Shown: positions 40,501-53,294 of the stretch, in pieces
Numbering within the stretch: position 1 is the first letter of the stretch
Layout: each line of letters starts with the position of its first letter
DNA from: Polaribacter pectinis
Lineage (GTDB): Bacteria; Bacteroidota; Bacteroidia; Flavobacteriales; Flavobacteriaceae
Reading direction: 5' to 3'
NCBI RefSeq assembly: GCF_014352875.1
Contig: NZ_CP060695.1
Coordinates: 3,255,501-3,319,500 of the forward strand
DNA: 64,000 nucleotides
The notes under the pieces: generated by a model
Told to the model about the DNA's origin: nothing
Database searches by the model: none
What the model saw: the letters and a program-made list of their open reading frames with translations, nothing else
Made by a program: the position numbers and the translations under genes

Positions 40501-43500
40501 GAAAATGACGCATTAAATGTTTCTGCACTATCTATAAACGGAAGTACTGCAACAGTTGGTAGTCCTATCAATTTAACTGAAGGTGTATTAAATATTCAAT
40601 CAGATGGTAGTTATACATTTACTCCAGCTTTAAACTTTAACGGTGTTGTACCAACAGTAACATATACAGTTAGTGATGGAACAGATACTGCAACAAGCAC
40701 ATTAGATATAACTGTTACACCAATAAATGATGTTCCAGTTGCAGTTGCAGACTCAAATACTACTCCAGAAGATGTAGCAATTACAGTAAATGCAGCAAAC
40801 GGTTTATTGAATAATGATTCAGATCCAGAAAATAATTCATTAACTGTAACTCGTTTTACAGTAAATGGAACAACTTATATAGCAGGTAACACTGTAAGTT
40901 TAACTGAAGGAACTATAAAAATTAATTCAGATGGTAGTTATGTATTTACACCAGCACTAAACTTTAATGGAAGTGTACCGCAAATTGCTTACACTTTAAG
41001 TGATGGATCAAGTACAGCAAATTCAACATTAGATTTAACTGTTACACCAGTAAATGATGCACCAGTAGCACAAGCAGATGTAAATACTACAAATGAAGAT
41101 ACTGTCTTAACAGTATCAGCTGCAAACGGTGTTTTAAAGAACGATTCAGATACAGAGAATGATGGCTTAACAGTAACAGCCTTAATGGTAAATGGAAGTC
41201 CAGCAACAGTAGGAACTCCAATTGCATTAACAGAAGGAACGTTACAGTTAAATTCAGATGGTAGTTATGTATTTACACCAGCACCAAACTTTAATGGAAC
41301 TGTACCACAAGTAACATATACAGTTAGTGATGGAACAGATATTGCAACAAGCACGTTAGATATTACAGTAACACCAGTAAATGATGTGCCAGTAGCAGTA
41401 GCAGATGTAAATTCAACTCCAGAAGATGTTGCAATTACTGTAAATGCTGCAAATGGTTTGTTGAATAATGATACAGACACAGAAAATAACCCATTAACAG
41501 TAACACAGTTTACATTAGGAGGTACAAGTTACCCATCAGGAAGTACAGTAACAATTCCAGAAGGAACCTTAAAAATCAATTCAGATGGTAGTTATGTGTT
41601 TACACCAGCACCAAACTTTAACGGTAGTGTACCACAAGTAACTTATATAGTAAGTGATGGATTTAGTTCAGCAAATTCTACATTAGATATTACAGTAACA
41701 CCAGTAAATGATGCACCAGTAGCACAAGCAGATGTAAATACTACAAATGAAGATACTGTCTTAACAGTATCAGCTGCAAACGGTGTTTTAAAGAACGATT
41801 CAGATACAGAGAATGATGGCTTAACAGTAACAGCCTTAATGGTAAATGGAAGTCCAGCAACAGTAGGAACTCCAATTGCATTAACAGAAGGAACGTTACA
41901 GTTAAATTCAGATGGTAGTTATGTATTTACACCAGCACCAAACTTTAATGGAACTGTACCACAAGTAACATATACAGTTAGTGATGGAACAGATATTGCA
42001 ACAAGCACGTTAGATATTACAGTAACACCAGTAAATGATGTGCCAGTAGCAGTAGCAGATGTAAATTCAACTCCAGAAGATGTGGCAATTACTGTAAATG
42101 CTGCAAATGGTTTGTTGAATAATGATACAGACACAGAGAATAATTCATTAACTGTAACACAATTTACATTAGCAGGTACAAGCTACCCTTCAGGAAGTAC
42201 AGTAACAATTCCAGAAGGAACCTTAAAAATCAATTCAGATGGTAGTTATGTGTTTACACCAGCACCAAACTTTAATGGTAGTGTACCACAAGTAGCTTAT
42301 ACAGTAAGTGATGGTACAAGTACTGCAAATTCAACATTAGACTTAACAGTTACACCAGTAAATGATGCGCCAGTTGCAACTGATGACATTTCATCAACAG
42401 ATCCAGGGGTTTCAGTTATTATAAATGTTTTACCTAATGATTCAGATTTAGATGGAGATACATTAACTGTATCGAACATTATTTCTCAACCAGCAAATGG
42501 TACAGCGACAATTAATGGAGATGGTACAATAACATACAATCCAAATGTCGGATTCAATACAGGTTCAGACGTTTTTGTATATCAAGTTTGTGACGGAAAT
42601 GGATTATGTGATACAGCTACTGTAACAGTAACAGTTCCTAAATCGTTCTTACCTCCAGTAGCAAATCCAGATGTAAGATTTACATCAGAAGATGTAACAT
42701 TAACGGTAAGCTCTGCAAATGGATTGTTAAATAATGATACAGATGCAAATCCAGGTGAAACATTATCTGTTGTTAATTTCCAAGTTAATGGAACAACTTA
42801 TAGCCCAGGAACTACTGCAAGTATTACTGAAGGAATGTTAACTATTAACACAGATGGTAGTTATACTTTTGTACCAGCACCAGATTATAATGGTTCTGTA
42901 CCAGTTGTAAATTATACTATTTCAGACGGAACTTCAACTGCAAATGCAACAAGTACATTAACAATAACTGTAACGGGTGTTAATGATGCACCTATTGCTA
43001 ATCCAGATACAAACACTGTTTCAGAAGACACTCAATTAAATGTTTCTGCAGCTAATGGATTAATTAACAATGATACTGATGCAGATGGAACTCCATTAAC
43101 CTTAACTAAATACACAGTTAATGGAACAGAATATCCAGCTGGTTCAACAGTTACATTAACAGAAGGAAGCTTAACTATAAATGGAGATGGTAGTTATATT
43201 TTTAACCCAGCACCAAATTATAACGGAACTGTACCGCAAGTAACTTATACAGTTACAGATGGAGTAACTCCAGTTACAAGTACATTAGATATAACAGTAA
43301 CAGGAGTTAATGATGCACCAGTAGCGGTAAACGATTCAGGAACAACACCAGAAGATACACCAGTTACTATACCTACAATTACAGGAAATGATACAGATGA
43401 TAATACTGTAGATGCATCAACAATTGCTTTGATAGATCCAAACAATCCTTCAAATACAGGTAATTCTACTACACCATTAGTAACACCTAATGTTGGTACC

Positions 43501-46500
43501 TATACAGTAGATACATCAGGTAATGTAGTATTTACACCAGAGCCAAATTATAATGGACCTGCAGATGTTAATTATACAGTAAAAGATGACGAAGGAGTAA
43601 CATCAAATGTTGCAACAGTAGTTATAACAGTAACACCAGTAAATGATGTACCAGTAGCAGTTGCAGATGTAAACACTACACAAGAAGATACACCATTAAC
43701 AGTAACTGCTGCAAACGGAATCTTAAGCAATGATTCTGATGTAGAAGGAACTCCATTAACAGTAACACAGTTTACTATTAACGGTACAGATTATCCAGCA
43801 GGAACTACAGTTTCTTTAACAGAAGGAAGCTTGACAATAAATGCAGATGGAGGATATACATTTAATCCAGCACAAGATTATTTAGGAACTGTACCACAAG
43901 TAACTTATACAGTTACAGATGGAGTAACTCCAGTTACAAGTACATTAGATATAACAGTAACAGGAGTTAATGATGCACCAGTAGCGGTAAACGATTCAGG
44001 AACAACACCAGAAGATACACCAGTTACTATACCTACAATTACAGGAAATGATACAGATGATAATACTGTAGATGCATCAACAATTACTTTGATAGATCCA
44101 AACAATCCTTCAAATACAGGTAATTCTACTACACCATTAGTAATACCTAATGTTGGTACCTATACAGTAGATACATCAGGTAATGTAGTATTTACACCAG
44201 AGCCAAATTATAATAGACCTGCAGATGTTAATTATACAGTAAAAGATGACGAAGGAGTAACATCAAATGTTGCAACAGTAGTTATAACAGTAACACCAGT
44301 AAATGATGTACCAGTAGCAGTTGCAGATGTAAACACTACACAAGAAGATACACCATTAACAGTAACTGCTGCAAACGGAATCTTAAGCAATGATTCTGAT
44401 GTAGAAGGAACTCCATTAACAGTAACACAGTTTACTATTAACGGTACAGATTATCCAGCAGGAACTACAGTTTCTTTAACAGAAGGAAGCTTGACAATAA
44501 ATGCAGATGGAGGATATACATTTAATCCAGCACAAGATTATTTAGGAACTGTACCACAAGTAACTTATACAGTTACAGATGGAGTAACTCCAGTTACAAG
44601 TACATTAGATATAACAGTAACAGGAGTTAATGATGCACCAGTAGCGGTAAACGATTCAGGAACAACACCAGAAGATACACCAGTTACTATACCTACAATT
44701 ACAGGAAATGATACAGATGATAATACTGTAGATGCATCAACAATTACTTTGATAGATCCAAACAATCCTTCAAATACAGGTAATTCTACTACACCATTAG
44801 TAATACCTAATGTTGGTACCTATACAGTAGATACATCAGGTAATGTAGTATTTACACCAGAGCCAAATTATAATGGACCTGCAGATGTTAATTATACAGT
44901 AAAAGATGACGAAGGAGTAACATCAAATGTTGCAACAGTAGTTATAACAGTAACACCAGTAAATGATGTGCCAGTAGCAGTTGCAGATGTAAACACTACA
45001 CAAGAAGATACACCATTAACAGTAACTGCTGCAAACGGAATCTTAAGCAATGATTCTGATGTAGAAGGAACACCATTAACGGTATTAGAATTTACCATTA
45101 ATGGTACAGATTACCCAGCAGGAACTACAGTTTCTTTAACAGAAGGAAGCTTAACAATAAATGCAGATGGTAGTTATGTATATAATCCAGCACAAGATTA
45201 CACAGGAAATGTTCCTCAAGTAACATACACGGTTAGTGATGGTTCAGACAATGTAACAAGTACATTAGATATTACAGTAACAGGTCAAAATGATGCCCCA
45301 GTAGCAGTCAATGACACAGCAACAACGGTTCAAAATACACCAGTTACAGTACCAACAATTACTACAAATGATACAGATACAGACGGTACAGTAGATCCAA
45401 CAACAATTACGTTGATAGATCCAAACAACCCTGCAAATACTGGTAACTCTAGTACACCTTTAGTAATTCCAAATGTTGGAACATACACAGTAGATAATGC
45501 AGGTAACGTAATATTTACACCTGTACCAGAATTTACGGGAGTTGCAAATGTAAATTATACAGTAAATGATGATTTAGGAACACCTTCTAATGAAGGAACA
45601 ATTTCTATAACAGTTCAACCAGATAATGATGGAGATGGAATCATAGACTCTGTAGATTTAGATGATGATAATGATGGTGTGCCAGATACAGTAGAAAATG
45701 GTGGTACAGATCCTTTAGCAGATTCAGATAATGACGGTACTCCAGATTATTTAGATCCAGACAACATTACAGTTGATGCAAATAATGATGGAATTGACGA
45801 CAATTTCGATCAAGATGGAGATGGAATTATAGATCAATTTGATCTTGATGTAGATGGTGATGGAATACCAGATTTAGTTGAAGCAGGTGGTGTAGACACA
45901 AATGGAGATGGAACAGTAGATGGTTTTACAGATACTAATAATGATGGTTTAGATGATACTATTGCAACAACACCTTTACCAACAACAGATACAGATGGAG
46001 ATGGAGTTCCAAATTATTTAGATATCGATTCAGATAATGACGGAATAATAGATAATATTGAAGCACAAAATGCTGCAAACTTTATTGCTCCTTCAGGAAC
46101 AGATACAGACAAAGATGGTATAGACGACGCTTATGACGTAGATTGTACACCTTGTGGTACTATAACAGGAATTCCATTAAATATTCCAATGAATTCAGAT
46201 TCAGACACAATACCTAATTATTTAGATATTGATGCTGATAATGACGGAATTGTAGATAACATAGAATGGCAAACTACTTCAGGATACATTGCTCCAGGAC
46301 CAGATACAGATGGTAATGGTTTAGCAGATGTATATGAAACAAGTCCAGGTTCTGGAATACCAATTAGCTTACCATTAAATACAGATGGTACAGACGTTCC
46401 AGATTATGTAGATACAGATTCAGACGGAGATGGTTTATTAGATACTGTAGAAGCTTATGATACAGATGGAGATAATGTAGCTGAACCAGGTAAGATATTT

Positions 46501-49500
46501 ACAGGTGTCGATACAGATAATGATGGTTTAGATGATGCTTTTGACTTAAATTCAGGAGGATCAACAGATACAAACGGTCCATCTAATAATATGCAAGATG
46601 TTACAACATTCCCTAACGATCAAGACCCTGGAACTGCAGAAGTAGATTTTAGAGATAAAAACACTTTTGGTGTGTTAGTAGACACAGATGGAGATGGTGT
46701 AACTGATGATATTGACATTGACGATGATAATGATGGTATAATTGATGTTGTAGAATCTCTAGGATTCGAGCCATCTTCAGACCCTAATGACTCATCTTGT
46801 ATTTTACCAAATGTAAGTTTTAAAAACCCAGTTTATGTTGCAGGTTCTGGAACTGGTTCAGGTACAATTGGAGCAAAATACCGTTTCGAAAACGTAGTTG
46901 ATGTAACTGGTTTTGGCGGTAATGGAGGAATTTTAGATGCTATTGTAGAAATTACTGATATCCAAGGTGGAGCATCTTTAATATCTATAGATAATTCTAC
47001 AACTGGTAATCCAGACGCATGGCAACCAGAATATACTGTACCAACACCAACTGGTAATAAAGCAGAAATGGCATTTAAAGTTATTTTAGTAAATGATAAC
47101 ACTAACACACTATATAATATTAGTAGATTTAGTGGAGTTATTTATGACATAGATGGCGCAAATGCAAGAGAATCTGTAATACTTTCTAGACCAGGTTTAT
47201 ATGCAGTTGATAGTCAAACATTATTAAATGTTACAGATAACCCAGCAACAGGTTTAGTAACTTTCCAAGGTTCAGATGATACATATTCTGGAGTAGATTT
47301 ATCTCCAAGATTAGCAACATTCTTTGGTTATTATAATGCAGCAGCATTTAACATTCGTTTTTCTGCAGAATTATTATCAGCAACCTCTAATACTAATTTA
47401 GGTTCTGTATTATTCTCTGGATGTGCAATTAATGGTTTATTTGAAGGAAATACAACATCAAATTCACCTTCACAAACAAACGGAGCATCACAAAATTCAG
47501 GTCCAGGTACATTCCCAGTATTTACTGTAAATGATGGAATTGATAGTGATGGTGATGGAAAATCAGATGATAAAGATATCGATTCAGATAACGATGGTAT
47601 TCCAGATAATGTAGAAGCTCAACTTACAGCAGGCTATATCATGCCAAATGTGGGTGTTGTAGATACAGACGGAGATGGTTTACTAGATGCATATGATGAT
47701 AATGCAGTAATCAGTGGATTATCACCTGTAGATTCAGATGGAGATTTCTTACCAGATTATTTAGATACAGATTCAGATAATGATGGTATTAATGATACTA
47801 AAGAAGCAGGGTTCATTGCATCAACAGCTAATAATGATGTAGATAATGATGGATTATTAGATGCTTATGATGATGTACCAACTATAGGAACCTTATTTGA
47901 TGTGAATGATGATCAAAATAATGGAGCATCAGATTTACCAGATGTTGATAATACTGCAACAACAGAAGTAGACTTTAGAGAAATCAAAGATAATGACGGA
48001 GATGGAATTCCAGATTCTGTAGATTTAGATGATGATAATGATGGTATCCCAGATACAGTAGAACAAAATGGAAACCCAAATAGAGACACAGATAATGATG
48101 GTATCCCAGATCATTTAGATTTAGATTCAGATGGAGATGGAGTAAATGACTTAACAGAATCAGGTTTTGGTCAAACAGACCTAGATAATGATGGAGTTAT
48201 AGATGGTTCAGATATAGGTTCAGGTCCAAATGGTTTATTCGATTTAATTGAAACAACACCAGAAAGTGGAGTTACGAACGATACTCCAATTGATACAGAC
48301 CAAGATGGTACACCAGATTTCCAAGATACAGATGATGATGGTGATGGAATTCCAACAAAAGAAGAAGATGTTGTTACATCTGATGGTAACCCAACAAATG
48401 ATGATTCAGATAACGATGGAATCCCAAATTATTTAGACACAGATGATGACAATGATGGAGTTCCAACTGAAGATGAAGACAATAATAATAATGGTAATTT
48501 TAATGATGATGATGACAATGGAGATACAATTCCAGATTATTTAGATAATTTAGATACTGATAAAGACGGAATTCCAGATAGTGAAGATCCAGATGATGAC
48601 AATGATGGTAACCCTGATACAACAGATCCAAATCCATTAACACCAACAGTAGGTGCAGATGTATTAACAGTTGTAGAAGGAGTTCCAGGAACGGTAAACA
48701 TCTTAACAAATGATGATTACTTACCAGGGCCAAACACTACCATTGTAGATGCAGGAACTGGAACAGCAACAGGAGTTGTAAGCTTCGATCCATTAACAGG
48801 AGAGATGACTTATACACCATCAGCAGGAGAAGAAGGAACAACAGTAACAGTAGATTATACAGTTTGTAATACGGCAGTGAACCCAGCAGTTTGTATGACA
48901 TCTACAGTAACGATAACAGTTCAGTCAGACAATGATGGCGATGGTATCCCAGATGTTACAGATCCAGATGATGATAATGATGGTAATCCAGATACAACAG
49001 ATCCAAATCCATTAACACCAACAGTAGGTGCAGATGTATTAACAGTTGTAGAAGGAGTTCCAGGAACGGTAAACATCTTAACAAATGATGATTACTTACC
49101 AGGGCCAAACACTACCATTGTAGATGCAGGAACTGGAACAGCAACAGGAGTTGTAAGCTTCGATCCATTAACAGGAGAGATGACTTATACACCAGCAGCA
49201 GGAGAAGAAGGAACAACAGTAACAGTAGATTATACAGTTTGTAATACGGCAGTGAACCCAGCAGTTTGTATGACATCTACAGTAACGATAACAGTTCAGT
49301 CAGACAATGATGGCGATGGTATCCCAGATGTTACAGATCCAGATGATGATAATGATGGTAATCCAGATACAACAGATCCAAATCCATTAACACCAACAGT
49401 AGGTGCAGATGTATTAACAGTTGTAGAAGGAGTTCCAGGAACGGTAAACATCTTAACAAATGATGATTACTTACCAGGGCCAAACACTACCATTGTAGAT

Positions 49501-52500
49501 GCAGGAACTGGAACAGCAACAGGAGTTGTAAGCTTCGATCCATTAACAGGAGAGATGACTTATACGCCAGCAGCAGGAGAAGAAGGAACAACAGTAACAG
49601 TAGATTATACAGTTTGTAATACGGCAGTAAACCCAGCAGTTTGTATGACATCTACAGTAACGATAACAGTTCAGTCAGACAATGATGGCGATGGTATCCC
49701 AGATGTTACAGATCCAGATGATGATAATGATGGTAATCCAGATACAACAGATCCAAATCCATTAACACCAACAGTAGGTGCAGATGTATTAACAGTTGTA
49801 GAAGGAGTTCCAGGAACGGTAAACATCTTAACAAATGATGATTACTTACCAGGGCCAAACACTACCATTGTAGATGCAGGAACTGGAACAGCAACAGGAG
49901 TTGTAAGCTTCGATCCATTAACAGGAGAGATGACTTATACACCAGCAGCAGGAGAAGAAGGAACAACAGTAACAGTAGATTATACAGTTTGTAATACGGC
50001 AGTGAACCCAGCAGTTTGTATGACATCTACAGTAACGATAACAGTTCAGTCAGACAATGATGGCGATGGTATCCCAGATGTTACAGATCCAGATGATGAT
50101 AATGATGGTAATCCAGATACAACAGATCCAAATCCATTAACACCAACAGTAGGTGCAGATGTATTAACAGTTGTAGAAGGAGTTCCAGGAACGGTAAACA
50201 TCTTAACAAATGATGATTACTTACCAGGACCAAACACTACCATTGTAGATGCAGGAACTGGAACAGCAACAGGAGTTGTAAGCTTCGATCCATTAACAGG
50301 AGAGATGACTTATACGCCAGCAGCAGGAGAAGAAGGAACAACAGTAACAGTAGATTATACAGTTTGTAATACGGCAGTAAACCCAGCAGTTTGTATGACA
50401 TCTACAGTAACGATAACAGTTCAGTCAGACAATGATGGCGATGGTATCCCAGATGTTACAGATCCAGATGATGATAATGATGGTAATCCAGATACAACAG
50501 ATCCAAATCCATTAACACCAACAGTAGGTGCAGATGTATTAACAGTTGTAGAAGGAGTTCCAGGAACGGTAAACATCTTAACAAATGATGATTACTTACC
50601 AGGGCCAAACACTACCATTGTAGATGCAGGAACTGGAACAGCAACAGGAGTTGTAAGCTTCGATCCATTAACAGGAGAGATGACTTATACACCAGCAGCA
50701 GGAGAAGAAGGAACAACAGTAACAGTAGATTATACAGTTTGTAATACTGCAGTGAACCCAGCAGTTTGTATGACATCTACAGTAACGATAACAGTTCAGT
50801 CAGACAATGATGGCGATGGTATCCCAGATGTTACAGATCCAGATGATGATAATGATGGTAATCCAGATACAACAGATCCAAATCCATTAACACCAACAGT
50901 AGGTGCAGATGTATTAACAGTTGTAGAAGGAGTTCCAGGAACGGTAAACATCTTAACAAATGATGATTACTTACCAGGGCCAAACACTACCATTGTAGAT
51001 GCAGGAACTGGAACAGCAACAGGAGTTGTAAGCTTCGATCCATTAACAGGAGAGATGACTTATACACCAGCAGCAGGAGAAGAAGGAACAACAGTAACAG
51101 TAGATTATACAGTTTGTAATACTGCAGTGAACCCAGCAGTTTGTATGACATCTACAGTAACGATAACAGTTCAGTCAGACAATGATGGCGATGGTATCCC
51201 AGATGTTACAGATCCAGATGATGATAATGATGGTAATCCAGATACAACAGATCCAAATCCATTAACACCAACAGTAGGTGCAGATGTATTAACAGTTGTA
51301 GAAGGAGTTCCAGGAACGGTAAACATCTTAACAAATGATGATTACTTACCAGGGCCAAACACTACCATTGTAGATGCAGGAACTGGAACAGCAACAGGAG
51401 TTGTAAGCTTCGATCCATTAACAGGAGAGATGACTTATACACCAGCAGCAGGAGAAGAAGGAACAACAGTAACAGTAGATTATACAGTTTGTAATACTGC
51501 AGTGAACCCAGCAGTTTGTATGACATCTACAGTAACGATAACCGTTCAGTCAGATAATGATGGTGATGGTATCCCAGATTCTGTGGATTTAGATGATGAT
51601 AATGATGGAATTCCAGATACTGTAGAACAAAATGGAAATCCAAATAGAGATACAGATGGCGATGGAATTCCTGATCATTTAGATTTAGATTCAGATGGCG
51701 ACGGAATTAATGATGTTGTAGAGTCTGGAAGTGGAGCGTTAGATGCAGATGGAGATGGAGTAATTGATGGAGCAGATACAGGTTCAGGTACAAATGGATT
51801 ATTCGATGGTGTAGAAGACACTCCAGATAGCGGTAATTTAGGGTATACAATTCAAGATACAGATGGAGATGGAGTATCAGATTTCCAAGATACAGATGAT
51901 GATGGAGATGGAATAGAAACAGAAGATGAAGATATAAACGGAGATGGAGACCCAACTAATGATGATTCAGATGGCGATGGAATTCCAGATTATTTAGATC
52001 AAGACGATGATGGAGATGGAATAGATACAGCTGATGAAGATATAAACGGAGATGGAGACCCAACCAATGATGATTCAGATGGCGATGGAATTCCAGATTA
52101 TTTAGATCAGGATGATGATGGCGATGGAATAGATACAGCTGATGAAGATATAAATGGCGATGGAGATCCAACCAATGATGATTCAGATGGCGATGGAATT
52201 CCAGATTATTTAGATCAGGATGATGATGGCGATGGAATAGATACAGCGGATGAAGATATAAATGGTGATGGAGATCCAACCAATGACGATTCAGATGGCG
52301 ATGGAATTCCAGATTATTTAGATCAAGATGATGATGGTGACGGAGTAGCTACTGCAGATGAAGATAATAATAATGATGGAAACTTCAACAACGATGATAA
52401 TGATGGTGATGGAATTCCAGATTATTTAGATACAGATGATACAGATGGCGATGGTATTGTGGATAGTGAAGATTTAGATGCAGATAATGATGGTATTCCT

Positions 52501-53274
52501 AACACAGATGAAAATGGAGGAGACAATACTCTAGATACAGATGGAGATGGTATTCCAGATCATTTAGATACAGATTCAGATGGAGATGGTATTACAGATT
52601 TAGAAGAATCTGGTTCAGAAGCTACTGATGCTGATGGAGATGGAGTAATTGACGGAGCAGATACAGGTTCGGGTGTAAATGGATTATATGATCCTCTTGA
52701 AACATCTGACGATAGTGGAGTTCTAAATTATGAAATTAGAGATTCTGATGGAGATGGTAAAAGAGATTTCCAAGATACCGATGATGACAATGATGGTCAA
52801 AGCACAATTAGTGAAGACCTAAATGGAGATGGAGACCCAACAAATGATGATTTTGATGGAGATGGTATTCCAGATTATTTAGATGCTGATGATGATGGAG
52901 ATGGTATCTTAACAATCGACGAATCTATGTTAGATTGTGATTCAGATGGTATTCCAGATCATATAGATTTAACGAACTGTATTATTCCAAATGCTTTCAC
53001 ACCAAACGGAGATGGTACTAATGATACATTCTTTATACCTATATTAACTAAGTATCCAAACTTTAAAATAGAAATATTCAATAGATGGGGTAATCAAGTA
53101 TATGAATATAGTAATAGAGGAAAAACAAATCCAAACTGGTGGGATGGTTATTCTACAGGAAGATTAACACTTAGTAAGAGTAAACCTGTACCAGTAGGAA
53201 CCTATTATTACATCATCTATTTTAATGATGGAAGCAGAAAACCAATAACAGGATGGGTATATTTAAACAGATAA
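22573..53274 (+). CDS. Giant SprB-like T9SS surface adhesin, 10,233 aa
   Basis: One uninterrupted 30.7-kb frame. Signal peptide about 1-36 (ISYGQ); a DUF11-like domain (to about 130); Ig-like and thrombospondin-3 (TSP3) segments; a short cadherin-like run (about 513-846); TSP3 (846-1716); an Ig-like domain; a long array of cadherin-like repeats (about 1853-7683; about 56 repeats in all, each about 105-115 residues with VNDAPVA..D ... ED ... VLKNDSDxDGD ... DGSYxFTPAxNFNG ... TYTVSDG); TSP3 (7683-8671) interrupted by a unique domain (about 8063-8320); eight 125-residue units (8671-9666); TSP3 rich in [21 protein letters not shown]; and a T9SS type B (CHU_C) sorting domain at 10,137-10,233 ([41 protein letters not shown]). 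Aspartate-rich, so calcium-stiffened. The next genes are PorP/SprF- and PorE-like, as for SprB of F. johnsoniae. Start could be 22573 or the ATG at 22582. Confidence 0.9.
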   Translation: MKNMHKLFNFNKIRVINTKKFLLFIAIGLLSTISYGQSVTMLANATAADGTDNAGDKITYSLAVSNTGAIALNNVAITNSLGTTLTYVEGDTNSNNILDPKECWVYSSSAYDVTATNITNGSLVNLFGFTSTEVTSPIFHIHTETIHEDDIAFARVLAINDIDAVDDDFSATAVNGITGGASGDITTNDLLNSVAVTDTNIDITILNDGGLTGVTVDANGNISVPANSATGSYTITYKICEKANTSNCDTATVIVKVDGDTDGDGVLDSVDECNGFDDNADNDNDGVADGCDLDDDNDGILDTAENATSGDPFVDTNNNGILDYQDPAHPDFEDTNSDNIDDRYDIDKDGKIDQFDTDADGDGCNDVLEAGHKESATKAGEVNGTGYSATDGKVTGFTTAYTGSNSNVTSAGTAASVSVQPPNRNIIVGGNTTFPVTTDGTVFQWELSTDGGASYNTILDGSVYGGTTTSTLTITGVTSAQNNSKFRVIVSKTDYVCTTTSDAGTLTVFTNDPPVASSNTITVEEESTGTSLGLTAPSDPDGNTLTITVTGLPTLGVVKTSLGVTVTNGATLTPAEIAGLVYDAPTAYNGTDDPGDFTYTVSDGIAAPVTGTADISVSAINDLPVAVGDAGTALEDNPVTLTTIGSNDTDEDGNVVPSTIILIDPANAANTGKTGTPLVIAGKGTYTVDAAGTVVFTPEANFNGDADINYTIKDNSGFASNQALLDISITPVNDVPVAVADVNSTTENITLTVAAANGVLSNDTDVDTGTTLNVTTFTVDGQTKNANETATITGVGTLQINDDGSYVFTPEANYTGAVPVTTYNITDNNPGTPGTASSTLTITINPDSDNDGVADIADLDSDNDGILDIVEGQGIDPTADADNDGTPNYLDADFPGGTAQFDFDGDGIPNHLDLDSDNDAIPDVLEAGYVDANNNGIADAAETSVGANGFADTLETSPESGVAQIAPRNTDSSSDIKSTFINSLDRDSDNDGISDTEEAFSNNATFNDTTNDGIVDGFVDTDNNGWDDRISAPTLATFPTPLNSDADSLPNYLDLDSDGDGLPDTFEGNFQVSDGDNNGVVGTGTPADSDGDGLADTNDPDFAGNVVANIPSNFGFNKDRDGDGVKNYLDIDIDNDGIIDNIEGQATASYVAPKGTDTDNDGIDDAYDVDTAGGIAIGYANTDGGSAPDYADTDAENDGIFDINEGFYKAIVLTNNLDADADGDLDIAKFVDVDGDGLHDDFDENKVVGATSNLNNATNVGQTPQTHPDDDPAAPGGDRDWREASAQDNDGDGINDIVDLDDDNDGILDTDEDQGTDDGDPRTNPTDSDGDGIPNYFDLDSDNDGIPDYAEAGGTNDPDGNGQPGTGTLTSTDVNTKGIPLDVSTDTVIAGTAETSNLAIPDTDGDLIKNFLDLDSDNDGIVDAIEAGGTDPDGDGHVGAGTANDADSDGMPDVVDPVDQDASGSSGFSAGTKLPIPNSDIDSIPDYLDLDSDNDTIPDNIEAQTTADYIAPSATFTDTDGDGLDDAYDTTNSGTAIIPVNTDTTDNPDYLDLDSDNDLINDIIEFGNLSKDTNNNGTTNGTVGTNGLDNTVETADNYTDVNGNQTNTLDEDNDLAFGGDVDFRDILDADKDGITDAVDLDDDNDGILDTEETPGNVDPDADSDNNGIPNYKDVTPANDTNNDGIVDTFDTDNDGIPNHQDTDSDNDGCPDVTEAGNLVSTTKPGELNGTGYGTDGKVTGFEVNKGYTGTNGNVTTVGTPVVISTQPSDKEGFINGSVTFKVVSTGTVFQWQLSTDGGTTFTDLVTGGNYAGADTAELTISNLSTAENGYKYQVIVSKTDYACDIPSTPPATLTVSNNPPVAVDDNDAGNPFTTNEDVAITIPTIAANDTDVEDTTPDASTIILIDPNNSSNTGKTGTPLVIANVGSYTVDPLGNVKFTPVLNFNGDADINYTIKDSSNNTSNEATIDIAVTDVNDAPVAVNNTSTGLEGAVQTLTTIGANDTDVDGTIDPTTIILIDPNNPTGPKGSNGTPLVVPNVGTYTVNGAGTVIFTPLENFNGSADILYTVKDNDGLVSNQATLDINVTPVNDAPVAQPDSGTSAEDVTLNVVAANGLLKNDSDVDANPLSVTKFVVDGTTVTVDPTSGGSTTIAGKGTLTINKDGSYTFVPVLNFNGNVPQVTYTVSDGTNAVNSTLDIEITKVNDAPVAVDDTYTTNEDTAVTLLPLTGDSDVDGDTLSITSINGTALTPGTAQTITVPNGEVKTTTAGAISFVPTANYNGTSTFAYVISDGKGETATANEIITIDSVNDAPVANPDTASIAEDTPLNVAKADGLIDVNDTDLDGDTLTVTQFVVGGTTVPVTAGTPGVRAIPNVGTLTVNEDGSYSFVPVLNYNGNVPQVSYTISDGTNTANSTLDIEVTKVNDAPVAVDDTYTTNEDTAVTLLPLTGDSDVDGDTLSITSINGTALTPGTAQTITVPNGEVKTTTAGAISFVPTANYNGTSTFAYVISDGKGETATANEIITIDSVNDAPVANPDTASVAEDVTLTVAKADGLIDLNDTDIDGDILAITQFVVNGTTVPVDLTTGGTRAIPNVGTITVNADGSYSFVPVLNFNGNVPQVTYTVSDGTNTANSTLDITVTSVNDAPVAVDDTYTTNEDTSVVLLPLTGDSDVDGDTLTITSINGTTLTPGVAQTITVPNGVVTTTVSGAISFSPTANYNGTSTFAYTISDGNGETATANQIITIDPVNDAPVANPDTASVAEDVTLTVAKADGLIDLNDTDIDGDILAITQFVVNGTTVPVDLTTGGTRAIPNVGTITVNADGSYSFVPVLNFNGNVPQVTYTVSDGTNTANSTLDITVTSVNDAPVAVDDTYTTNEDTSVVLLPLTGDSDVDGDTLTITSINGTTLTPGVAQTITVPNGVVTTTVSGAISFSPTANYNGTSTFAYVISDGKGETATANEIITIDSVNDAPVANSDTASIAEDTPLNVAKADGLIDVNDTDLDGDTLMVTQFVVGGTTVPVTAGTPGVRAIPNVGTLTVNEDGSYSFVPVLNYNGNVPQVSYTISDGTNTANSTLDIEVTKVNDAPVAVDDIYTTNEDTAVTLLPLTGDSDVDGDTLSITSINGTALTPGTAQTITVPNGEVKTTTAGAISFVPTANYNGTSTFAYVISDGKGETATANEIITIDSVNDAPVANPDTASIAEDTPLNVAKADGLIDVNDTDLDGDTLTVTQFVVGGTTVPVTAGTPGVRAIPNVGTLTVNEDGSYSFVPVLNYNGNVPQVTYTVSDGTNNANSTLNITVDPVNDDPVATDDTAGTDPGVAIDIPVLNNDNDLDGDTITVSSITVQPTNGTATINANGTIKFTPNAGANNFSDTFTYQISDGKGGFDTAVVNVTVPISPFPPVANPDTNSVNEDVTLTVNAANGVLKNDTDGNLDPLTVVDFSVDGFTGTISAGSSFNIPNVGSIIINTNGSYTFVPVANFNGVVPEITYTVTDSSGLTTDDTSTLNITVNPVNDAPVLVADTNTTNEDTTLNVSAANGVFANDTDIDGDAKTLIDFVINGTTYLAGNKATITEGSLTLNIDGSYVFTPALDFNGDFPQVSYRMTDGTVNLSSTLDIKVTPVNDPPVAVDNLGNTVNEDSPITILAIGNNDTDDGTIDAATVRLIDPNNASNIGSTGTPLVITNVGTYTVNANGDVTFTPVANFNGDASIKYTIKDNDGVFSTNQATIGITVNGTNDVPVAVADTNNVDEGATLNVSAANGILKNDSDVDGNPLSVTKITVGGNTYNAGDTVNLTEGTLVVKTDGSYIFTPAGDFNGNVPQITYTVSDGSATTTSTLDLTVNPINDAPVANPDTNSTNEDVTLTVLAANGVLKNDTDVDAGTTLTVSSFTVDGIAGTNTAGSTVTIPSKGTIKLNSDGGYVFTPVADFNGAVPEVTYTTTDGALTDTSTLNITVNPVNDPPVAVADTGITDEDTVLNVSAANGILNNDSDVDLDGLTVTQFTINGTTYPKGTTASITEGTLIIKADGSYIFTPATNFKGSFPQVTYSVSDGTTAVTSTLDITVNSVNDKPIAVADSKATNEDTLLTVSAANGVLKNDSDPDGDAITVTAISINGTPRTVGANINLTEGTLKLNADGSYTFLPAANFNGNVPQITYTISDGSLTALTTLDITVNPINDAPTVAPDTNTVAEDTPLNVTAANGVLKNDSDIDGNPLTVTKFSVGGTTYNAGETVTITEGVIKINSDGSYNFTPATNFNGTVPQVTYTVSDGTNTSNSTLDITVTPVNDVPVLVADTNSTDEDIALSVSAANGVLKNDTDVENNALTVTKFTVGGTNFTAGNTATITEGSIKLNTDGSYVFTPALNFNGAYPQVTYTATDGTNTATSTLDISVNPTNDSPVANPDTNNTNEDTVLSVTAANGLIKNDTDPENDPLTVTKFTVKGVSYTAGTTATIAEGSIKINTDGSYTFTPALNYNGAVPVVSYTITDGSNTANSTLTLTINTVNDVPVAVDDTNSTNEDTALTVSSANGVLKNDSDVDGDTLNVSGFTVEGNSYLAGETATTAGGTIKLNSDGSYTYVPANNFNGAAPQVTYTITDGVLTATAKLDITVNPINDSPVAVADINSTDEDVALNVPAASGLLNNDSDPEGNAITVTKFTINGTAYTAGTSATITEGVIKVNADGSYSFTPAINYNGAVPVVNYTISDGTNTANSTLTLTINPINDAPTAVADTNTTPEDVTLTVLGANGVLKNDSDIDGNSITVSQFEVGGTTVTAGTSTTITEGTITVNTDGGYVFVPAANFNGTVPTVTYTVSDGTTDVATSTLIITVTPTNDTPTLVADTNTTPEDTVLSVDVANGVLSNDSDIDGDGLTITKFTVGGVSHNAGKTATIPSGTIKLNADGSYVYTPALNFNGTVPTVTYTATDGVNTANTTLKINVTPVNDDPVATDDTSSTDPTTPTQSFPVEIPVLTNDSDLDGDVISINPVITVAPTKGTAVYDDKGTTDPSDDVITYTPQLGFNNGTDTFTYEISDGNGGTDTAVVTITVPQSAFSPVANPDTNVTDEEVTLSVADTDPKSLIKNDTDANLDPVTVTQFVAEGMTYTAGQTANLTEGDLTINAGGGYTFVPAPNFNGTVPVINYTITDGQGTPNASSTLTITVNPVNDAPVANPDVKTTLEDTTLAINAANGLLNNDSDIDGDILTVKEFEIGGTTYPVGVAVDLTEGSLTINSDGSYTFTPALNSTADLPQVTYTITDGIVDTKTSTLDISVTSVNDAPVAVDDLGNTTNEDTDIEIALVGGNDTDDGAVVPSTIVLIDPSNPSNTGNLTTPLEIVGVGIYTLDNLGNVTLDPVDNYNGPANVNYTINDNDPTTPLTSNVATIGITVTSVNDEPVVQDETNTTPEDTQLVVSAANGLLDNDTDVDGDPLTISTFEAEGTIYNAGDTAVLQDGTLKINSDGSYTFTPNNDFNGTIPQVIYNVTDGTDSVPGKLDLEVISVNDAPVAVDDLGNTTNEDIDIEIALVGGNDTDDGAVVPSTIVLIDPSNPSNTGNLTTPLEIVGVGIYTLDNLGNVTLDPVDNYNGPANVNYTINDNDPTTPLTSNVATIGITVTSVNDEPVVLNETNTTPEDTQLVVSAANGLLDNDSDEDGDPLTISTFVIGGTTYTAGQTANLTEGTLKITSDGGYVFTPALDFNGTVPQVTYNVTDGTVTVPGKLDIEVIGLNDAPIAVDDLGNTTNEDTDIEIALVGGNDTDDGAVVPSTIVLIDPSNPSNTGNLTTPLEIVGVGIYTLDNLGNVTLDPVDNYNGPANVNYTINDNDPTTPLTSNVATIGITVTAVNDAPIVADETFTNLIFEDTPFSEPAATGLLVNDSDTDGDALSISTYVVDGNTYTAGQSANLTEGTLKINSDGSYTFTPAQDYFGPVPTITYNVSDGKATTPATLIIAVVPVNDPPVAVADKKTTNEDTPLTVSVANGILANDSDIENDALNVSALSINGSTATVGSPINLTEGVLNIQSDGSYTFTPALNFNGVVPTVTYTVSDGTDTATSTLDITVTPINDVPVAVADSNTTPEDVAITVNAANGLLNNDSDPENNSLTVTRFTVNGTTYIAGNTVSLTEGTIKINSDGSYVFTPALNFNGSVPQIAYTLSDGSSTANSTLDLTVTPVNDAPVAQADVNTTNEDTVLTVSAANGVLKNDSDTENDGLTVTALMVNGSPATVGTPIALTEGTLQLNSDGSYVFTPAPNFNGTVPQVTYTVSDGTDIATSTLDITVTPVNDVPVAVADVNSTPEDVAITVNAANGLLNNDTDTENNPLTVTQFTLGGTSYPSGSTVTIPEGTLKINSDGSYVFTPAPNFNGSVPQVTYIVSDGFSSANSTLDITVTPVNDAPVAQADVNTTNEDTVLTVSAANGVLKNDSDTENDGLTVTALMVNGSPATVGTPIALTEGTLQLNSDGSYVFTPAPNFNGTVPQVTYTVSDGTDIATSTLDITVTPVNDVPVAVADVNSTPEDVAITVNAANGLLNNDTDTENNSLTVTQFTLAGTSYPSGSTVTIPEGTLKINSDGSYVFTPAPNFNGSVPQVAYTVSDGTSTANSTLDLTVTPVNDAPVATDDISSTDPGVSVIINVLPNDSDLDGDTLTVSNIISQPANGTATINGDGTITYNPNVGFNTGSDVFVYQVCDGNGLCDTATVTVTVPKSFLPPVANPDVRFTSEDVTLTVSSANGLLNNDTDANPGETLSVVNFQVNGTTYSPGTTASITEGMLTINTDGSYTFVPAPDYNGSVPVVNYTISDGTSTANATSTLTITVTGVNDAPIANPDTNTVSEDTQLNVSAANGLINNDTDADGTPLTLTKYTVNGTEYPAGSTVTLTEGSLTINGDGSYIFNPAPNYNGTVPQVTYTVTDGVTPVTSTLDITVTGVNDAPVAVNDSGTTPEDTPVTIPTITGNDTDDNTVDASTIALIDPNNPSNTGNSTTPLVTPNVGTYTVDTSGNVVFTPEPNYNGPADVNYTVKDDEGVTSNVATVVITVTPVNDVPVAVADVNTTQEDTPLTVTAANGILSNDSDVEGTPLTVTQFTINGTDYPAGTTVSLTEGSLTINADGGYTFNPAQDYLGTVPQVTYTVTDGVTPVTSTLDITVTGVNDAPVAVNDSGTTPEDTPVTIPTITGNDTDDNTVDASTITLIDPNNPSNTGNSTTPLVIPNVGTYTVDTSGNVVFTPEPNYNRPADVNYTVKDDEGVTSNVATVVITVTPVNDVPVAVADVNTTQEDTPLTVTAANGILSNDSDVEGTPLTVTQFTINGTDYPAGTTVSLTEGSLTINADGGYTFNPAQDYLGTVPQVTYTVTDGVTPVTSTLDITVTGVNDAPVAVNDSGTTPEDTPVTIPTITGNDTDDNTVDASTITLIDPNNPSNTGNSTTPLVIPNVGTYTVDTSGNVVFTPEPNYNGPADVNYTVKDDEGVTSNVATVVITVTPVNDVPVAVADVNTTQEDTPLTVTAANGILSNDSDVEGTPLTVLEFTINGTDYPAGTTVSLTEGSLTINADGSYVYNPAQDYTGNVPQVTYTVSDGSDNVTSTLDITVTGQNDAPVAVNDTATTVQNTPVTVPTITTNDTDTDGTVDPTTITLIDPNNPANTGNSSTPLVIPNVGTYTVDNAGNVIFTPVPEFTGVANVNYTVNDDLGTPSNEGTISITVQPDNDGDGIIDSVDLDDDNDGVPDTVENGGTDPLADSDNDGTPDYLDPDNITVDANNDGIDDNFDQDGDGIIDQFDLDVDGDGIPDLVEAGGVDTNGDGTVDGFTDTNNDGLDDTIATTPLPTTDTDGDGVPNYLDIDSDNDGIIDNIEAQNAANFIAPSGTDTDKDGIDDAYDVDCTPCGTITGIPLNIPMNSDSDTIPNYLDIDADNDGIVDNIEWQTTSGYIAPGPDTDGNGLADVYETSPGSGIPISLPLNTDGTDVPDYVDTDSDGDGLLDTVEAYDTDGDNVAEPGKIFTGVDTDNDGLDDAFDLNSGGSTDTNGPSNNMQDVTTFPNDQDPGTAEVDFRDKNTFGVLVDTDGDGVTDDIDIDDDNDGIIDVVESLGFEPSSDPNDSSCILPNVSFKNPVYVAGSGTGSGTIGAKYRFENVVDVTGFGGNGGILDAIVEITDIQGGASLISIDNSTTGNPDAWQPEYTVPTPTGNKAEMAFKVILVNDNTNTLYNISRFSGVIYDIDGANARESVILSRPGLYAVDSQTLLNVTDNPATGLVTFQGSDDTYSGVDLSPRLATFFGYYNAAAFNIRFSAELLSATSNTNLGSVLFSGCAINGLFEGNTTSNSPSQTNGASQNSGPGTFPVFTVNDGIDSDGDGKSDDKDIDSDNDGIPDNVEAQLTAGYIMPNVGVVDTDGDGLLDAYDDNAVISGLSPVDSDGDFLPDYLDTDSDNDGINDTKEAGFIASTANNDVDNDGLLDAYDDVPTIGTLFDVNDDQNNGASDLPDVDNTATTEVDFREIKDNDGDGIPDSVDLDDDNDGIPDTVEQNGNPNRDTDNDGIPDHLDLDSDGDGVNDLTESGFGQTDLDNDGVIDGSDIGSGPNGLFDLIETTPESGVTNDTPIDTDQDGTPDFQDTDDDGDGIPTKEEDVVTSDGNPTNDDSDNDGIPNYLDTDDDNDGVPTEDEDNNNNGNFNDDDDNGDTIPDYLDNLDTDKDGIPDSEDPDDDNDGNPDTTDPNPLTPTVGADVLTVVEGVPGTVNILTNDDYLPGPNTTIVDAGTGTATGVVSFDPLTGEMTYTPSAGEEGTTVTVDYTVCNTAVNPAVCMTSTVTITVQSDNDGDGIPDVTDPDDDNDGNPDTTDPNPLTPTVGADVLTVVEGVPGTVNILTNDDYLPGPNTTIVDAGTGTATGVVSFDPLTGEMTYTPAAGEEGTTVTVDYTVCNTAVNPAVCMTSTVTITVQSDNDGDGIPDVTDPDDDNDGNPDTTDPNPLTPTVGADVLTVVEGVPGTVNILTNDDYLPGPNTTIVDAGTGTATGVVSFDPLTGEMTYTPAAGEEGTTVTVDYTVCNTAVNPAVCMTSTVTITVQSDNDGDGIPDVTDPDDDNDGNPDTTDPNPLTPTVGADVLTVVEGVPGTVNILTNDDYLPGPNTTIVDAGTGTATGVVSFDPLTGEMTYTPAAGEEGTTVTVDYTVCNTAVNPAVCMTSTVTITVQSDNDGDGIPDVTDPDDDNDGNPDTTDPNPLTPTVGADVLTVVEGVPGTVNILTNDDYLPGPNTTIVDAGTGTATGVVSFDPLTGEMTYTPAAGEEGTTVTVDYTVCNTAVNPAVCMTSTVTITVQSDNDGDGIPDVTDPDDDNDGNPDTTDPNPLTPTVGADVLTVVEGVPGTVNILTNDDYLPGPNTTIVDAGTGTATGVVSFDPLTGEMTYTPAAGEEGTTVTVDYTVCNTAVNPAVCMTSTVTITVQSDNDGDGIPDVTDPDDDNDGNPDTTDPNPLTPTVGADVLTVVEGVPGTVNILTNDDYLPGPNTTIVDAGTGTATGVVSFDPLTGEMTYTPAAGEEGTTVTVDYTVCNTAVNPAVCMTSTVTITVQSDNDGDGIPDVTDPDDDNDGNPDTTDPNPLTPTVGADVLTVVEGVPGTVNILTNDDYLPGPNTTIVDAGTGTATGVVSFDPLTGEMTYTPAAGEEGTTVTVDYTVCNTAVNPAVCMTSTVTITVQSDNDGDGIPDSVDLDDDNDGIPDTVEQNGNPNRDTDGDGIPDHLDLDSDGDGINDVVESGSGALDADGDGVIDGADTGSGTNGLFDGVEDTPDSGNLGYTIQDTDGDGVSDFQDTDDDGDGIETEDEDINGDGDPTNDDSDGDGIPDYLDQDDDGDGIDTADEDINGDGDPTNDDSDGDGIPDYLDQDDDGDGIDTADEDINGDGDPTNDDSDGDGIPDYLDQDDDGDGIDTADEDINGDGDPTNDDSDGDGIPDYLDQDDDGDGVATADEDNNNDGNFNNDDNDGDGIPDYLDTDDTDGDGIVDSEDLDADNDGIPNTDENGGDNTLDTDGDGIPDHLDTDSDGDGITDLEESGSEATDADGDGVIDGADTGSGVNGLYDPLETSDDSGVLNYEIRDSDGDGKRDFQDTDDDNDGQSTISEDLNGDGDPTNDDFDGDGIPDYLDADDDGDGILTIDESMLDCDSDGIPDHIDLTNCIIPNAFTPNGDGTNDTFFIPILTKYPNFKIEIFNRWGNQVYEYSNRGKTNPNWWDGYSTGRLTLSKSKPVPVGTYYYIIYFNDGSRKPITGWVYLNR
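25110..27720 (+). repeat. Thrombospondin type 3 repeat region 1 of the giant gene
   Basis: Codes for successive Asp-rich calcium loops of the form [20 protein letters not shown]. The codons gat, gca, tta and ggt recur so strongly that the DNA itself is a degenerate repeat, which also produces long meaningless reverse-strand ORFs rich in Leu, His and Tyr. Confidence 0.8.
29170..32460 (+). repeat. Five 660-bp double-domain repeats
   Basis: Two-domain units ([13 protein letters not shown]..., then VANPDTAS(I/V)AED...) recur at exactly 660 bases five times. The stretch from about 30,169 to 30,731 is identical to the stretch 660 bases downstream, while the flanks differ. Confidence 0.9.
38390..40065 (+). 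repeat. 672-bp repeats ([11 protein letters not shown] type)
   Basis: Three near-identical copies of a roughly 110-residue domain ([20 protein letters not shown]) at 38,390, 39,062 and 39,734, spaced 672 bases apart with a second domain type between them. Confidence 0.85.
41050..42350 (+). repeat. Two 654-bp double-domain repeats
   Basis: The unit beginning [17 protein letters not shown] occurs twice, 654 bases apart; the first about 370 bases are identical, with scattered differences after that. Confidence 0.85.
43240..45180 (+). repeat. Three 660-bp double-domain repeats ([10 protein letters not shown] type)
   Basis: Units starting near 43,241, 43,901 and 44,561 are almost identical. Differences are single bases, one of which turns the NYNGPADV segment into NYNRPADV in the middle copy. 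Confidence 0.9.
46760..47530 (+). other. Unique non-repeat domain inside the giant protein
   Basis: Residues about 8063-8320 break the Asp-rich repeats with an ordinary-looking beta-rich domain ([90 protein letters not shown]), with two cysteines. It is the main non-repetitive island in the downstream two thirds of the protein and a candidate binding head. No family named. Confidence 0.6.
48583..51570 (+). repeat. Eight near-identical 375-bp tandem repeats
   Basis: The marker ACAGTAGGTGCAGAT recurs at 48646, 49021, 49396, 49771, 50146, 50521, 50896 and 51271, exactly 375 bases (125 codons) each time. Each unit codes a TSP3 loop ([17 protein letters not shown]) plus a beta domain with a Cys pair ([14 protein letters not shown]). 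Copies differ by only a few bases. Confidence 0.97.
51570..52980 (+). repeat. Thrombospondin type 3 region before the sorting domain
   Basis: Asp/Gly-rich calcium loops, including about four copies of a roughly 108-base unit coding for [18 protein letters not shown], followed by [14 protein letters not shown]. The region leads straight into the C-terminal sorting domain and may act as a rigid stalk. Confidence 0.8.
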
Positions 53275-53294
53275 TAAACATGAAGGCAATACAC

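Larger units (their letters stand above)
28130..45620 (+). repeat. Main cadherin-like repeat array
   Basis: About 53 consecutive domains with a period of about 315-345 bases, each opening with a (V/I/T)NDxPVA motif. Together with three near the N terminus I count about 56. Three shorter domains of the form VATDDxxxTDPG (near 32,475, 37,382 and 42,358) recur at spacings of 4.91 and 4.98 kb and are each followed by the same order of neighbours, showing a higher-order repeat. Confidence 0.85.

Noticed and set aside
48583..51570. Regular 375-bp periodicity considered as a CRISPR or satellite array
   Set aside because: Units are far too long, have no spacers and are in frame with a continuous protein.
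25103..52279. Many long reverse-strand ORFs rich in Leu, His and Tyr within the giant gene
   Set aside because: They mirror the GAT/TTA-rich repeat codons of the sense strand, have no starts, signals or domains, and repeat whenever the sense repeats do.
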